Part shown: positions 10,101 to 17,841 of the stretch, one piece after another
Layout of the letters: every line of letters begins with the position of its first letter
Numbering within the stretch: position 1 is the stretch's first letter
Assembly (NCBI RefSeq): GCF_028994805.1
Contig: NZ_JAJQQP010000011.1
Span: 1 to 64,000 of the forward strand
DNA length: 64,000 nucleotides
DNA from: Promicromonospora iranensis
GTDB taxonomy: Bacteria; Actinomycetota; Actinomycetes; Actinomycetales; Cellulomonadaceae
Direction of reading: 5' to 3'
The notes under the pieces: generated by a model
What the model saw: only the letters and a program-made list of their open reading frames with translations
Database searches by the model: none
Told to the model about the DNA's origin: nothing
Program-made: the position numbers and the translations under genes

Positions 10101-12744
10101 CGCAGCCGGTCAGCTCGTCGAACGGGTGCGCGTGCGAGTCGTGGCCGAGCGAGGTGAACAGCGAGACGTCCTCGCAGCTCACGTCCCCGTCGGGGTCGTC
10201 GACGTCGATCTCGTAGCGGACCTGGTCGCCCCACTCGAAGAAGCCACCGTTCTCGGGGAAGGTGATCGTCACCTCGGGGGCGACGTTGCCGACCACGATC
10301 GTCACGTTCGCCACCCCGGTCTGCCCGGCGGCGTCGGTCGCGACGAGCTGGGCGGTGTAGCGGCCGTTCTCCGTGTAGGTGTGGGTCGGGTTCGCCTCGG
10401 TGCTCGGCTCCGACCCGTCGCCGAAGGTCCACTGCAGCGTGATCGGTTCCCCGGCCGGGTGCCGGGTGCCCTCCGACGAGAACTGCACGGTCAGCGGGGC
10501 GAGGCCGTCGGTCACGTCGGCGGAGGCCTGCGCGATCGGTGCCGGCTCACCCTTGACGTAGTTGACCCGGTACACGCCCGAGCTGTCGTTGTTCCCACCG
10601 AAGCCAGAACCCCAGTCGACGACGTAGAGCGCGCCGTCGGGCCCGAAGTCGAAGTCCATCGGCCGGTCGAACCCGGCCGCCGGGTCGAAGATCTCCGGCA
10701 GGACCCGGTTGATGTCCACGAGGTCGTCCCGCTGCTCGCCGGCCAGCTGGAACGAGTACATCCGCCCCTGGTTCCACTCCCCGAACAGCGCCTTGCCGTC
10801 CCAGTAGGCGGGCCACTTGACGTCGGACTCCAGCTCCGGGTCGTAGGAGTAGACCGGGCCGCCCATCGGGGCACCGCCGCCGCCGATCTCCGGGAACAGC
10901 GGGTTGGTCCCGTATCCGTACCAGACCTCCGCCTCCACGGCGGGCGGCAGCTGCGTGATGCCGGTGTTGTTCGGCGAGTCGTTCACCGGACCGCCGGCGC
11001 AGTCGAACGCCGCACCGGACTGCCCGGTGGCGAAGTCGTAGGCGCGGTAGTCGGCGTTCGCTCCCGTGCAGTACGGCCACCCGTAGAACCCGGGCTCGCT
11101 CACGACGTTCCACTCCACCGTGCCGGCCGGCCCACGGGCCGCGCTCGCCGAGCCGGCGTCCGGGCCGTAGTCGGCCACGAGCACGTTGCCGTTCGCCGGG
11201 TCGACGCCGATCCGGAACGGGTTGCGGAAGCCCATCGCGTAGATCTCGGGGAGCGTGTCCGCCTCCCCCGGAGCGAACATGTTCCCCTCGGGGACCGTGT
11301 ACGAGCCGTCGTCCTGAGGGGTGATCCGCAGCACCTTGCCGCGCAGGTCGTTGCTGTTGGCCGACGTCCGCTGGGAGTCGTAGTTCGCCCGCCCGGCCCG
11401 CTCGTCCAGCGGCGAGTACCCCTGGGACTCGAACGGGTTCGTGTTGTCGCCGGTGGCCACGTACAGGTTGCCGTCGGCGTCGAACACCATGTCGCCGCCC
11501 GCGTGGCAGCAGGTCTGGCGCTGCGTCGGGATGACCAGCACGGTCTCCTCGGTGGCCGGGTCGATCGTGCCGACTGCCGCGTCGTACTCGAAGCGCGAGA
11601 CCCGGTTGTGCGGGCCGTCCTCGCCGACGTCCTGCGGCGACCAGAACAGGTACACCCAGCCGTTCGACGCGAAGTCCGGGTCGAGCACGATGCCGGTCAG
11701 CCCGTCCTCGTTGGACTGGGTCACGGACAACGTCACCGCGGTGCTCGTGGTGCTCGACCCGGGATCGATCACCTGGACGCGACCGTCGCGCTCGACGTAG
11801 AAGACGGTGCCGTCGTCGGCCACGTCCAGCATCATCGGGTTCGCGGTGTCCTCGTCGAGCGGCACCATCTCGTAGCTGTCGCTCTGCGTCGCGGCGCAGT
11901 CGGAGTCGACGACCCCGGCCGCGGTCTGCAGCCCGCCGAGGAGATGCTCGAGGAACTCCGGCTCGGCGTACGAGGCGTCGGTGTGCCCGCCACCGGTGTA
12001 CCAGGACCGGCCCCCGTCGTAGTCCTGACACCAGGCGATCGGGTGCTCCGCGCCCATCGCGCCCGTCCCGGCGTCGTAGGTGGACTCGTCCAGCGAGGCG
12101 AGGACGTGCACCTCGTCGCGGGGGTTGGTACGGAAGTTGTACCACTCGTCGTGGCGGTCCCAGCGGTCGGGGAGGTGCGCGGTGGACTCGTGCGCGTGGT
12201 CCTCGACCTTGATGGTGGCGTCCTGGTTCTGCGGGTGCGAGTTGAAGTAGGCACCCACCAGCTCGCCGTACCAGGGCCAGTCGTACTCCGTGTCGGAAGC
12301 CGCGTGGATGCCGGCGTAGCCGCCGCCACCCTGGATGTACCGCTCGAACGCGGCCTGCTGCTCGCCGTCGAGCACGTCGCCCGTCGTGGACAGGAAGACG
12401 ACCACCTCGTAGTCGGCGAGGCCGTCGTCGGTGAAGACGCCGGCGTCCTCGGTGGCGGTGACCGTGAAGTCGTTCGCCGCACCGAGCTCTGTGATCGCCG
12501 CGATGCCGGCGGGGATGGAACCGTGCCGAAAGCCCGCAGTCTTCGAGAAGACGAGGGTGTCGAAGGGTTCGGCTGCCGCATCACCAGGGGCGGCGGCCGC
12601 CCCGATGCCGGGCAGTGCGACCGGTTCCGGCGCCGTGGCCGGCTGTGCGGCCGACGTCAGCGCCACGGGGATGCCAAGAGCGGTCACGGCTGCTGCCACG
12701 ACCACCGACCGCAGAACGCGGCGGGCTCGTTGCACGTTTCTCAC
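7132..12744 (-). CDS. Secreted ThuA-GSDH-PKD multidomain protein (1870 aa)
   Basis: Very large exported protein: signal peptide (~1-36), ThuA/class-I-amidotransferase-like domain (~60-275, FDTLVFSKTAGFRHGSIPAG and GGGYAGIHAASDTE), GSDH beta-propeller (~290-735, TCCHAGGDM carrying the presumed catalytic His), PKD (~740-820), a CBM6-like module (~930-1065), a second PKD (~1075-1160), two similar beta-sandwich modules (~1170-1370 and ~1385-1575), an Ig-like module (~1580-1660) and two C-terminal repeats of about 80 residues (VRSYVVREWVDGSAGDV and VRSYVVHRWVDGEADGK). ThuA proteins act on 3-keto sugars in trehalose/maltitol use, and GSDH proteins oxidise sugars, so an oxidative attack on an extracellular carbohydrate is inferred. 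The start is GTG with GAGGAG upstream. It is the intact relative of the frameshifted gene at 2459-5129. Confidence 0.88.
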   Translation of the reverse strand: MRNVQRARRVLRSVVVAAAVTALGIPVALTSAAQPATAPEPVALPGIGAAAAPGDAAAEPFDTLVFSKTAGFRHGSIPAGIAAITELGAANDFTVTATEDAGVFTDDGLADYEVVVFLSTTGDVLDGEQQAAFERYIQGGGGYAGIHAASDTEYDWPWYGELVGAYFNSHPQNQDATIKVEDHAHESTAHLPDRWDRHDEWYNFRTNPRDEVHVLASLDESTYDAGTGAMGAEHPIAWCQDYDGGRSWYTGGGHTDASYAEPEFLEHLLGGLQTAAGVVDSDCAATQSDSYEMVPLDEDTANPMMLDVADDGTVFYVERDGRVQVIDPGSSTTSTAVTLSVTQSNEDGLTGIVLDPDFASNGWVYLFWSPQDVGEDGPHNRVSRFEYDAAVGTIDPATEETVLVIPTQRQTCCHAGGDMVFDADGNLYVATGDNTNPFESQGYSPLDERAGRANYDSQRTSANSNDLRGKVLRITPQDDGSYTVPEGNMFAPGEADTLPEIYAMGFRNPFRIGVDPANGNVLVADYGPDAGSASAARGPAGTVEWNVVSEPGFYGWPYCTGANADYRAYDFATGQSGAAFDCAGGPVNDSPNNTGITQLPPAVEAEVWYGYGTNPLFPEIGGGGAPMGGPVYSYDPELESDVKWPAYWDGKALFGEWNQGRMYSFQLAGEQRDDLVDINRVLPEIFDPAAGFDRPMDFDFGPDGALYVVDWGSGFGGNNDSSGVYRVNYVKGEPAPIAQASADVTDGLAPLTVQFSSEGTRHPAGEPITLQWTFGDGSEPSTEANPTHTYTENGRYTAQLVATDAAGQTGVANVTIVVGNVAPEVTITFPENGGFFEWGDQVRYEIDVDDPDGDVSCEDVSLFTSLGHDSHAHPFDELTGCEGVIQTARDEGHGIEANIFWVIEAFYTDDGGAAGAPLTATDLQVLQPKLVQSEFFTGTGRVDGIGDGTGDPGVQIEQTGDTAGGGQNIGYIEPGDYWAHEPVGLAGVDAISLRAASGAAGGEVSVRWDAPDGPEIGRITVPSTGDWQQYVDARTELTDVPSGSGSLHFVLLSGGINANWMEIDGRGVTDNERPDVELTVDPVSGDAPLTVTATAEATDPDGTGDLTYAWDAGLGDGFVDGTSAFEHTYEEPGTYRLQVRVTDEGGAYAVEYVMVEVTGTLPEPTPCLAGRSDDFLGDELDPERWTVLDRNQDLQVADGTLTVPASTSDIYGTDNTAVPNLVLQDLPDGPFTATAKVTIPAHAQYQQAGLLIYGDADNYAKMVIQGRSAPADPATRVFQYIREEGGTPNEVGDSNTAALGEAYPDTVYVRLASSDGEDLTASYSADGVEFTAMPQTKSLDGIVDPRIGLFALAGAGSAADVVDAQFDWFHITPDDTAGTPGPADEFDGDTLDGCRWDVVREDPTGYRVTGGALEIDTTATDIYTGSNSGTPNIVVQDLPEDDWTVETRVDGSDFDQQYQQGGLIGYGDDDNYVKLDLVTDNVAGDPVAQRIELRSEVDAVVQDPQPGANDLTSGVWHLRLSKQGTTFTGEYSADGEDWTALADPVTHDGLQDARVGLYALGASQQSAATATFEYFRTTDATEPLEVTGTVSPAEPDGPDGQWLGPVTVTVETTGGPDGAQVYREVNVDDGGWAEYTAPLEISAAGAHTVQVRASADGETVVGDTVEFTIAEPQLTEATPAVDVVQPTCSYGPSGAEVVTAGALVPAEVAGVRSYVVREWVDGSAGDVLDDLDHVAPGTYRIAARPAEGYALVGEGDWKVRDNGLAVLFVTLEEPECPDPNTPDVVVVAATCDAGGSIDPVELPGVRSYVVHRWVDGEADGKARDLGDLAPGDYRVIATPNRGAELTAAGDWELSPSGKARLIVTVEERCD

Positions 12745-12818
12745 CTGGAGCTCCTCATTGAGTCGGGTCAGTACTAGTGCGGTGCACGTGCTACTGCTAC
12801 TGCTGGGGTGCGGGTGGT

Positions 12819-12853
12819 GCTCAGGGCAGTGCGGTCACCGCACTGCCCTGAGC
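12819..12853 (-). terminator. Terminator after the ABC/Gfo-Idh operon
   Basis: Near-perfect palindrome with 17-base arms (GCTCAGGGCAGTGCGGT and its complement) around one base, eight bases beyond the stop of the Gfo/Idh gene at 12861. It separates the importer operon from the ThuA fusion, which must then have its own promoter in 12745-12818; I cannot pick that promoter out. Confidence 0.75.
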
Positions 12854-12860
12854 CCGGAAC

Positions 12861-14039
12861 TCAGACGAGCGACACCCACCCCCCGCCGCCGGCAGCGCTG
12901 CGCTCGACGGCGTCCAGCACCCGCTGGACCGCCAAGCCGTCACTGAACGACGGCGTCGGCTGCCGCCCGGCGGCCAGATCGCCGATCAGGTCGACGACCT
13001 GGTGCGTGAACGCGTGCTCGTAGCCGAGACCGTGGCCCGGCGGCCACCAGGCGCCGCCGTACGGGTGCTCCGGCTCGGTCACGACGATGCGGCGGAAGCC
13101 CGCCGTCGCCGCGTCGTCCGCCGCGTCGAAGAAGTGCAGGAGGTTCATGTCCTCGAAGTCGAACGCGAGCGAACCCTTCGAGCCGTTGATCTCCAGCCGG
13201 ATCGCGTTCTTGCGGCCCCAGGCGAACCGGGTGGCCTCGAAGGTCGCCAGCCCGCCGCCGGACATCCGCCCGAGGAAGACCGCGGCGTCGTCCACCGTGA
13301 CCTTGCCCGTGCGGCCGCCGTCGGCCACACCGGACAGGCCCGAGGACGACGACGCCTCCGGGCGCTCGTGCACGAACGTCTCGAGCAGGCCGCTCACCCC
13401 CGTGAGCGACTCCCCCGTGACGTACTGCGCGAGATCCACCACGTGGGCGCCGATGTCGCCCAGCGCGCCGGAACCCGCCTTCTGCTTGTCGAGCCGCCAG
13501 GACATCGGCGCCTGTGGGTCGGCAATCCAGTCCTGCAGGTACTGCGCACGCACGTGCCGCACCTGGCCGATGCGCCCCTGCTCGACCAGCTGCCGGGCCA
13601 GGGCGATGGCGGGCACGCGGCGGTAGGTGAAGCCCACCATCGCGCGCACGCCCCGCTCCGCGGCGGCCTCGGCCGCCGCGGCCATCGTCTCCGCCTCGGC
13701 CACGCTGTTCGCGAGCGGCTTCTCGCACAGGACGTGCTTGCCCGCCTCCAGCGCCGCCACGGCGATCTCGGCGTGCGTGTCGCCGGGCGTGCAGACGTCG
13801 ATCAGCCCGATGTCGTCCCGCCCCAGCAGGTCCTGCCAGCCGACGACCGCCTCGTCCCAGCCCAGCTTGTCGGCCGCCGCACGGACCGCGGTCTTGTCCC
13901 GCCCGGCCACCGCGCGCATGCGCGGCGCCAGGGCCAGGTCGAAGAACCGCGGCGCCGTGCGCCAGGCCTGCGAGTGTGCCGCCCCCATGAACGCGTAGCC
14001 GACCATGCCGACCCCGAGCTCGCTCTTACCGCTACTCAT
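12861..14039 (-). CDS. Gfo/Idh/MocA family NAD(P)-dependent oxidoreductase
   Basis: 392 residues, cytoplasmic. The N-terminal Rossmann fold has VGMVGYAFMGAAHSQAW, and the family hallmark EKP motif is present (HVLCEKPLANS, ~residue 100). The C-terminal alpha/beta domain includes GDIGAHVVDLAQYV with the usual His/Asp pair. Relatives include inositol dehydrogenase and ThuB, which oxidises disaccharides at C3. Start ATG at 14039 with GGGAGG upstream. It is the last gene of the importer operon (ATPase, permease, binding protein, dehydrogenase), which suggests it oxidises or reduces the imported sugar. Exact substrate unknown. Confidence 0.9.
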   Translation of the reverse strand: MSSGKSELGVGMVGYAFMGAAHSQAWRTAPRFFDLALAPRMRAVAGRDKTAVRAAADKLGWDEAVVGWQDLLGRDDIGLIDVCTPGDTHAEIAVAALEAGKHVLCEKPLANSVAEAETMAAAAEAAAERGVRAMVGFTYRRVPAIALARQLVEQGRIGQVRHVRAQYLQDWIADPQAPMSWRLDKQKAGSGALGDIGAHVVDLAQYVTGESLTGVSGLLETFVHERPEASSSSGLSGVADGGRTGKVTVDDAAVFLGRMSGGGLATFEATRFAWGRKNAIRLEINGSKGSLAFDFEDMNLLHFFDAADDAATAGFRRIVVTEPEHPYGGAWWPPGHGLGYEHAFTHQVVDLIGDLAAGRQPTPSFSDGLAVQRVLDAVERSAAGGGGWVSLV

Positions 14040-14114
14040 ACCGCGCCTCCCGCCACTGTTGTCTCACCGCCGTGTCGCACACCCGAACCGGGCGCCGTTC
14101 GCTGCGTCACCGGG

Positions 14115-15170
14115 TCAGGAGTCGAAGCCGATGGGCAGGTACTCCTCGACGTTGTCCGCCGTGACGACCGGTGCGAAGAGCTGGACGGTGCGGGGCACGC
14201 CGATCGAGGCGAGGTCGCCGATGGTCTTGTTCTGCGCGATCAGGCGGGCGAGCTTGACGCCGTCGGCGGCCTGGGTGGACGGGTAGACGACCGTCGCCTG
14301 AACCACGCTGTCGCCGGACTGGATCTCTTCCATCATGTTGCTCGACCCTGCGCCGCCCACGAGGAAGAACTCGTCGCGGCCGGCGTTCTCGATGGCCGCG
14401 AGGACGCCGACACCCTGGTCGTCGTCGTGGTTCCAGATGGCGTCGATCTCGGGCTCGGCGGACAGCAGGTTCGCCGTCTGCTCCTCGCCACCCTCGACCG
14501 TGAAGTCGGCGGCGACGCGGGCGTCGACGTCGAGACCGCAGTCGTCGAGCGCGTCCTTGAAGCCGGTGCTGCGGTCGGTCGTCAGCGGCAGGGAGTCGAT
14601 CCCGGCGATCTCGGCGACCACCGCGTCCGGGTTGTCACCCAGCTGCTCGCAGATGTAGGTGCCGGCGCTCACGCCCATGCCGTAGTTGTCACCCAGCACC
14701 GTGGTGCGTGCGGCGAACGGGCTGGTGAACTCACGGTCCACGTTGACGACCGGGATCCCTGCCTCCATGGCCTCGAGCGCCACCTCGGTGAGCGCTGCAC
14801 CGTCGAACGGCAGCAGCACGATCGCGTCCACACCGTCGGTGATGAAGCCCTCGATCTGGCTGATCTGCACGTTCACGTCGTTGGTGCCCTCGGCGACGCG
14901 GAGCTCGACGTCCTCGTACTTCTCGGCCTCTGCCTCGGCGGCCGAGGTGATGGCACCCATCCAGCCGTGGTCGGCGGCCGGCGCGGAGAACCCGATGACC
15001 ACCTCGTCGCCGGGCTCGTCGTTGTCGGTCGTCGTGACGGGGCCGGTAGCGGCCGTCTCCTCGTCGCGGGGCTCGTTGCTGACGCAGCCGGTGACGACGA
15101 GCGCTGCGCAGGCCGCTGCGATGAAGGCGCCGGAAACCCTGCGCGTACGTACTGCTGTTGAAGAAGTCAT
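14115..15170 (-). CDS. Sugar ABC transporter substrate-binding lipoprotein (RbsB-like)
   Basis: 351 residues. Signal peptide with lipobox VVTGC (Cys29), then a disordered acidic linker and a periplasmic-binding-protein fold of the ribose/galactose class (VVIGFSAPAADHGWMGA, DAIVLLPFDGAAL, IPVVNVDREF). It would be lipid-anchored on the cell surface and deliver a sugar to the permease. Start ATG at 15170 with GGGAGA upstream. It lies third in the operon, after the permease. Confidence 0.92.
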   Translation of the reverse strand: MTSSTAVRTRRVSGAFIAAACAALVVTGCVSNEPRDEETAATGPVTTTDNDEPGDEVVIGFSAPAADHGWMGAITSAAEAEAEKYEDVELRVAEGTNDVNVQISQIEGFITDGVDAIVLLPFDGAALTEVALEAMEAGIPVVNVDREFTSPFAARTTVLGDNYGMGVSAGTYICEQLGDNPDAVVAEIAGIDSLPLTTDRSTGFKDALDDCGLDVDARVAADFTVEGGEEQTANLLSAEPEIDAIWNHDDDQGVGVLAAIENAGRDEFFLVGGAGSSNMMEEIQSGDSVVQATVVYPSTQAADGVKLARLIAQNKTIGDLASIGVPRTVQLFAPVVTADNVEEYLPIGFDS

Positions 15171-15253
15171 CGTGATCTCCCTTGATCCGGGGTCGTGCTC
15201 TGGGGTTGGCTGAAACAGGTACTGGGTAGGACTGAGGCCGCTGGAGCGGCGGC

Positions 15254-16231
15254 TCAGGTGCTCGTCGCCTTCTCGCGTGCGGCGAACCACTGCTGCAGGA
15301 GCACCGCGCCCACGATGATCGCGCCCTTGGCGATCGCCTGGACCGAGCTGTCGATGTTGTTCAGGATGAAGACGTTGGTGAGCGTCGAGAAGATCAGGAC
15401 GCCCAGCACGGTGCCGGTGATGGTGCCGCGGCCGCCGGCCAGCAGCGTGCCACCCACGACGACCGCCGCGATGACATCGAGCTCCAGGAGCGTCCCGTTC
15501 GTCGAGGAGCCCGCTGTGGTGCGAGCCAGCGCCATCACGGCGCCGATGCCCGCCGTCAGGCCGGTGAGCCCGTACAGGTAGAGCGTGTGCCGCTTGATCT
15601 TGATGCCCGCGAGCCGAGCGGCCTCCGGGTTGCCGCCCACCGCGACGGTTCGGCGGCCGAAGGTGGTCCGGTTCATCAGGAACCACCCGGCGACCGCGAC
15701 CACGATGAAGATCCACACGATCACCGGCAGGCCGAGCAGGTCGGCGCGGAAGGTATCGAGGAACGGATCCACCTCGACGAGCTGCGTACGCCGTCCGGCG
15801 ATGAGTTCGGCGAGGCCCCTGGCCGCTGCCAGCATCGCCAGGGTGGCCATGAAGGCCGGCACCTTGCCGTACGCGACAAGTGCGCCGTTCACCAGGCCTG
15901 CGGCCAGACCGACGGCCAGCGCGGTGACCACCATGACCCACCAGCCGTAGTCCTCCGCCAGGTACTGGGTGGACAGCGTGGACGCCCAGACGGTGGACAG
16001 GCCGAGCACCGAGCCGACCGACAGGTCGATGCCACCACCGGTGATGACGAACGTCATGCCGATGCTCACCACGCCCGTCGTGGCCGCGAGAGCGAGCAGC
16101 GTGGTGATGTTGCCGACCGAGGCGAACCGACCACCCGTGGTGACGATCCCCACCACGCACAGCAGGAGCAGGGCGAGCACGAGGCCACCCATTCGCAGAG
16201 CCGGCCCTGACAGGGCCGATCGTCCTCTCAC
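15254..16231 (-). CDS. Sugar ABC transporter permease (RbsC-like)
   Basis: 325 residues and about nine hydrophobic segments typical of the ribose/xylose permease family (GMTFVITGGGIDLSVGSVLG and RTTFGRRTVAVGGNPEAARL are characteristic). It forms the membrane channel with the dual-domain ATPase encoded just upstream. The GTG start at 16231 overlaps the ATPase stop by four bases (GTGA), so it is translationally coupled. Confidence 0.93.
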   Translation of the reverse strand: MRGRSALSGPALRMGGLVLALLLLCVVGIVTTGGRFASVGNITTLLALAATTGVVSIGMTFVITGGGIDLSVGSVLGLSTVWASTLSTQYLAEDYGWWVMVVTALAVGLAAGLVNGALVAYGKVPAFMATLAMLAAARGLAELIAGRRTQLVEVDPFLDTFRADLLGLPVIVWIFIVVAVAGWFLMNRTTFGRRTVAVGGNPEAARLAGIKIKRHTLYLYGLTGLTAGIGAVMALARTTAGSSTNGTLLELDVIAAVVVGGTLLAGGRGTITGTVLGVLIFSTLTNVFILNNIDSSVQAIAKGAIIVGAVLLQQWFAAREKATST

Positions 16232-17766
16232 GGGACACTTCCTTCCATGACCATATCGAGCACGGCGTGCTCGTCGATGTCGTCGGCGGGGCTGTCGTGG
16301 ACCGCCCTGCCGTCGGAGATGACCAGGACCCGGTCTGCCAGGCCCAGCACTTCGGGGATCTCGCTGGACACGACGATGACGGCGGCGCCGTCATCGGCCA
16401 GCCGGCGGATCAAGTTGTAGATCTCGGAGCGAGCGCCCACGTCGACGCCCCGGGTGGGCTCGTCGAGCAGCAGGACGCGGCAGCCGTGCACCAGCCAGCG
16501 GGCGAGCAGCGCCTTCTGCTGGTTGCCGCCGGACAGCGTGCGCGCGTCGCGGTCCACGGAGGCCGGCCGCAGGTCGAGCGCCTCGACCTGCTCCTGCGCC
16601 GCCGCGCGCTCGGCCTTCTCGTCGAGCCAGCCGCTGTGGGCGAGGCGCGCGAAGGTGGACAGGGTGATGTTCCGGTACACGGGCTCGTCCAGGAGCAGGC
16701 CCTGGCTCTTGCGCTCCTCCGGGCACAGGCCCATGCCCGCGGCGACCGCCGCGTCGACCCCGCCACGCAGGCGCTTGCCGCCCAGGCGCACGGTGCCCGA
16801 TGTCGCGCGGCGGGCCCCGTAGATGGTCTCGAGGATCTCGGAGCGGCCGGAGCCGACGAGGCCCGCCAGACCGACGATCTCGCCGGCCCGGACGGTGAGC
16901 GAGACATCCTTGAAGACGTCGCCGAGCCCGAGGTCGGTGACCTCGAGGACCGGCGCTGCGGCCTCCGGCACGCCGGGGCGCTTCGGGAACGAGTACTCGA
17001 CCGCGCGACCCGTCATGAGCTTGATCAGGTCGTCCGTCGGCGTGTCCGCGACGGACAGGCTCGTCGCGACCGTGCGGCCGTCCTTGATCACCGTGATGCG
17101 GTGACCGAGCTGCCGGATCTCCTCGAGCCGGTGCGAGATGTAGATGACGGCGACGCCGTCGGCGGTGAGCTCGCGCACGATCCGGTGAAGGTTCTCGACC
17201 TCCTCGGAGTCCAGCACGGCGGACGGCTCGTCCATGACGACCACGCGCGCGTCCCGGGACAGCGCGCGGGCCAGCGAGACGATCTGCTTGCCGGCCGCCG
17301 GCAGGCTGCCCACCTCGCGGTGCGGCGAGATCTCCGGGTGCCCGAGCCGCTTCAGGATCTCCCGGGTGTTCCGGGCCGCGTCGGACCGGCGGGTGACACC
17401 GCCCCGGGCGAGCTCGTGCCCGAGGTAGATGTTCTCGGCGACCGTGAGCCCGTCGACGACGTCCAGCTCCTGGTAGATCGTCGCGATGCCGAGGCCGAGG
17501 GCTGCCACCGGATCCGGGATGGTCACCGGTTCGCCGTCGAGCAGCACCTCGCCCGCGGTGGGCTGGTGCGCTCCGGCCAATACCTTGATCAGGGTGGACT
17601 TGCCCGCCCCGTTCTGACCCAGCAGGCAGTGCACCTCGCCCGGGCGGACCTCGAGGTCCACACCGTCGAGCGCCCGCGCGCCGGGGAACTCCTTCACGAT
17701 GCCACGCATCTGCAGCAGGGGCTGCTGCGCCTGTTGCTCTGCCCCAGGGGGGTCCACGTCGACCAT
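16228..17766 (-). CDS. Sugar ABC transporter ATP-binding protein, two ATPase domains (RbsA-like)
   Basis: 512 residues with two ABC domains. The first (~20-240) has Walker A GQNGAGKST and Walker B VVVMDEPSAVLD, with a degenerate signature (LPAAGKQ). The second (~265-510) has an altered Walker A (GLVGSGRSE, normal for this family's second domain), signature LSGGNQQKALLARW and Walker B LLLDEPTRGVD. It powers import with the permease and lipoprotein downstream. The ATG at 17766 lies only six bases after a good -10 box and has no Shine-Dalgarno, so its mRNA is probably leaderless. It is the first gene of the operon and has the ROK-type palindrome over its -35 box. Confidence 0.93.
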   Translation of the reverse strand: MVDVDPPGAEQQAQQPLLQMRGIVKEFPGARALDGVDLEVRPGEVHCLLGQNGAGKSTLIKVLAGAHQPTAGEVLLDGEPVTIPDPVAALGLGIATIYQELDVVDGLTVAENIYLGHELARGGVTRRSDAARNTREILKRLGHPEISPHREVGSLPAAGKQIVSLARALSRDARVVVMDEPSAVLDSEEVENLHRIVRELTADGVAVIYISHRLEEIRQLGHRITVIKDGRTVATSLSVADTPTDDLIKLMTGRAVEYSFPKRPGVPEAAAPVLEVTDLGLGDVFKDVSLTVRAGEIVGLAGLVGSGRSEILETIYGARRATSGTVRLGGKRLRGGVDAAVAAGMGLCPEERKSQGLLLDEPVYRNITLSTFARLAHSGWLDEKAERAAAQEQVEALDLRPASVDRDARTLSGGNQQKALLARWLVHGCRVLLLDEPTRGVDVGARSEIYNLIRRLADDGAAVIVVSSEIPEVLGLADRVLVISDGRAVHDSPADDIDEHAVLDMVMEGSVP

Positions 17767-17772
17767 GGAATG

Positions 17773-17801
17773 AACGTAGAGGGACTTTTGGCGACGGTCA
17801 A
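17773..17801 (-). promoter_or_regulatory. Promoter of the sugar ABC operon
   Basis: Minus-strand -35 TTGACC (17796-17801), a 17-base spacer and -10 TACGTT (17773-17778), six bases before the ATG at 17766. The spacing implies a transcript that starts at or very near the start codon. Confidence 0.75.
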
Positions 17802-17810
17802 GCAAAAGTC
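17783..17810. promoter_or_regulatory. Probable ROK operator (28-bp palindrome)
   Basis: Arms GACTTTTG (17783-17790) and CAAAAGTC (17803-17810) are perfectly inverted, with a 12-base centre that contains the -35 box of the ABC operon. The same layout recurs at 22205-22232 (22 of 28 bases identical). The adjacent divergent gene is a ROK regulator, so repression of the operon and autoregulation are the natural reading. Confidence 0.75.
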
Positions 17811-17841
17811 GCAACTTCGTTGACCATGATTGACTAGAGGC

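Noticed and set aside
9805-12777. 990-codon open frame on the plus strand opposite the ThuA-GSDH gene
   Set aside because: Val/Arg/Gly-rich shadow of a high-GC gene; the minus strand carries clear domains.
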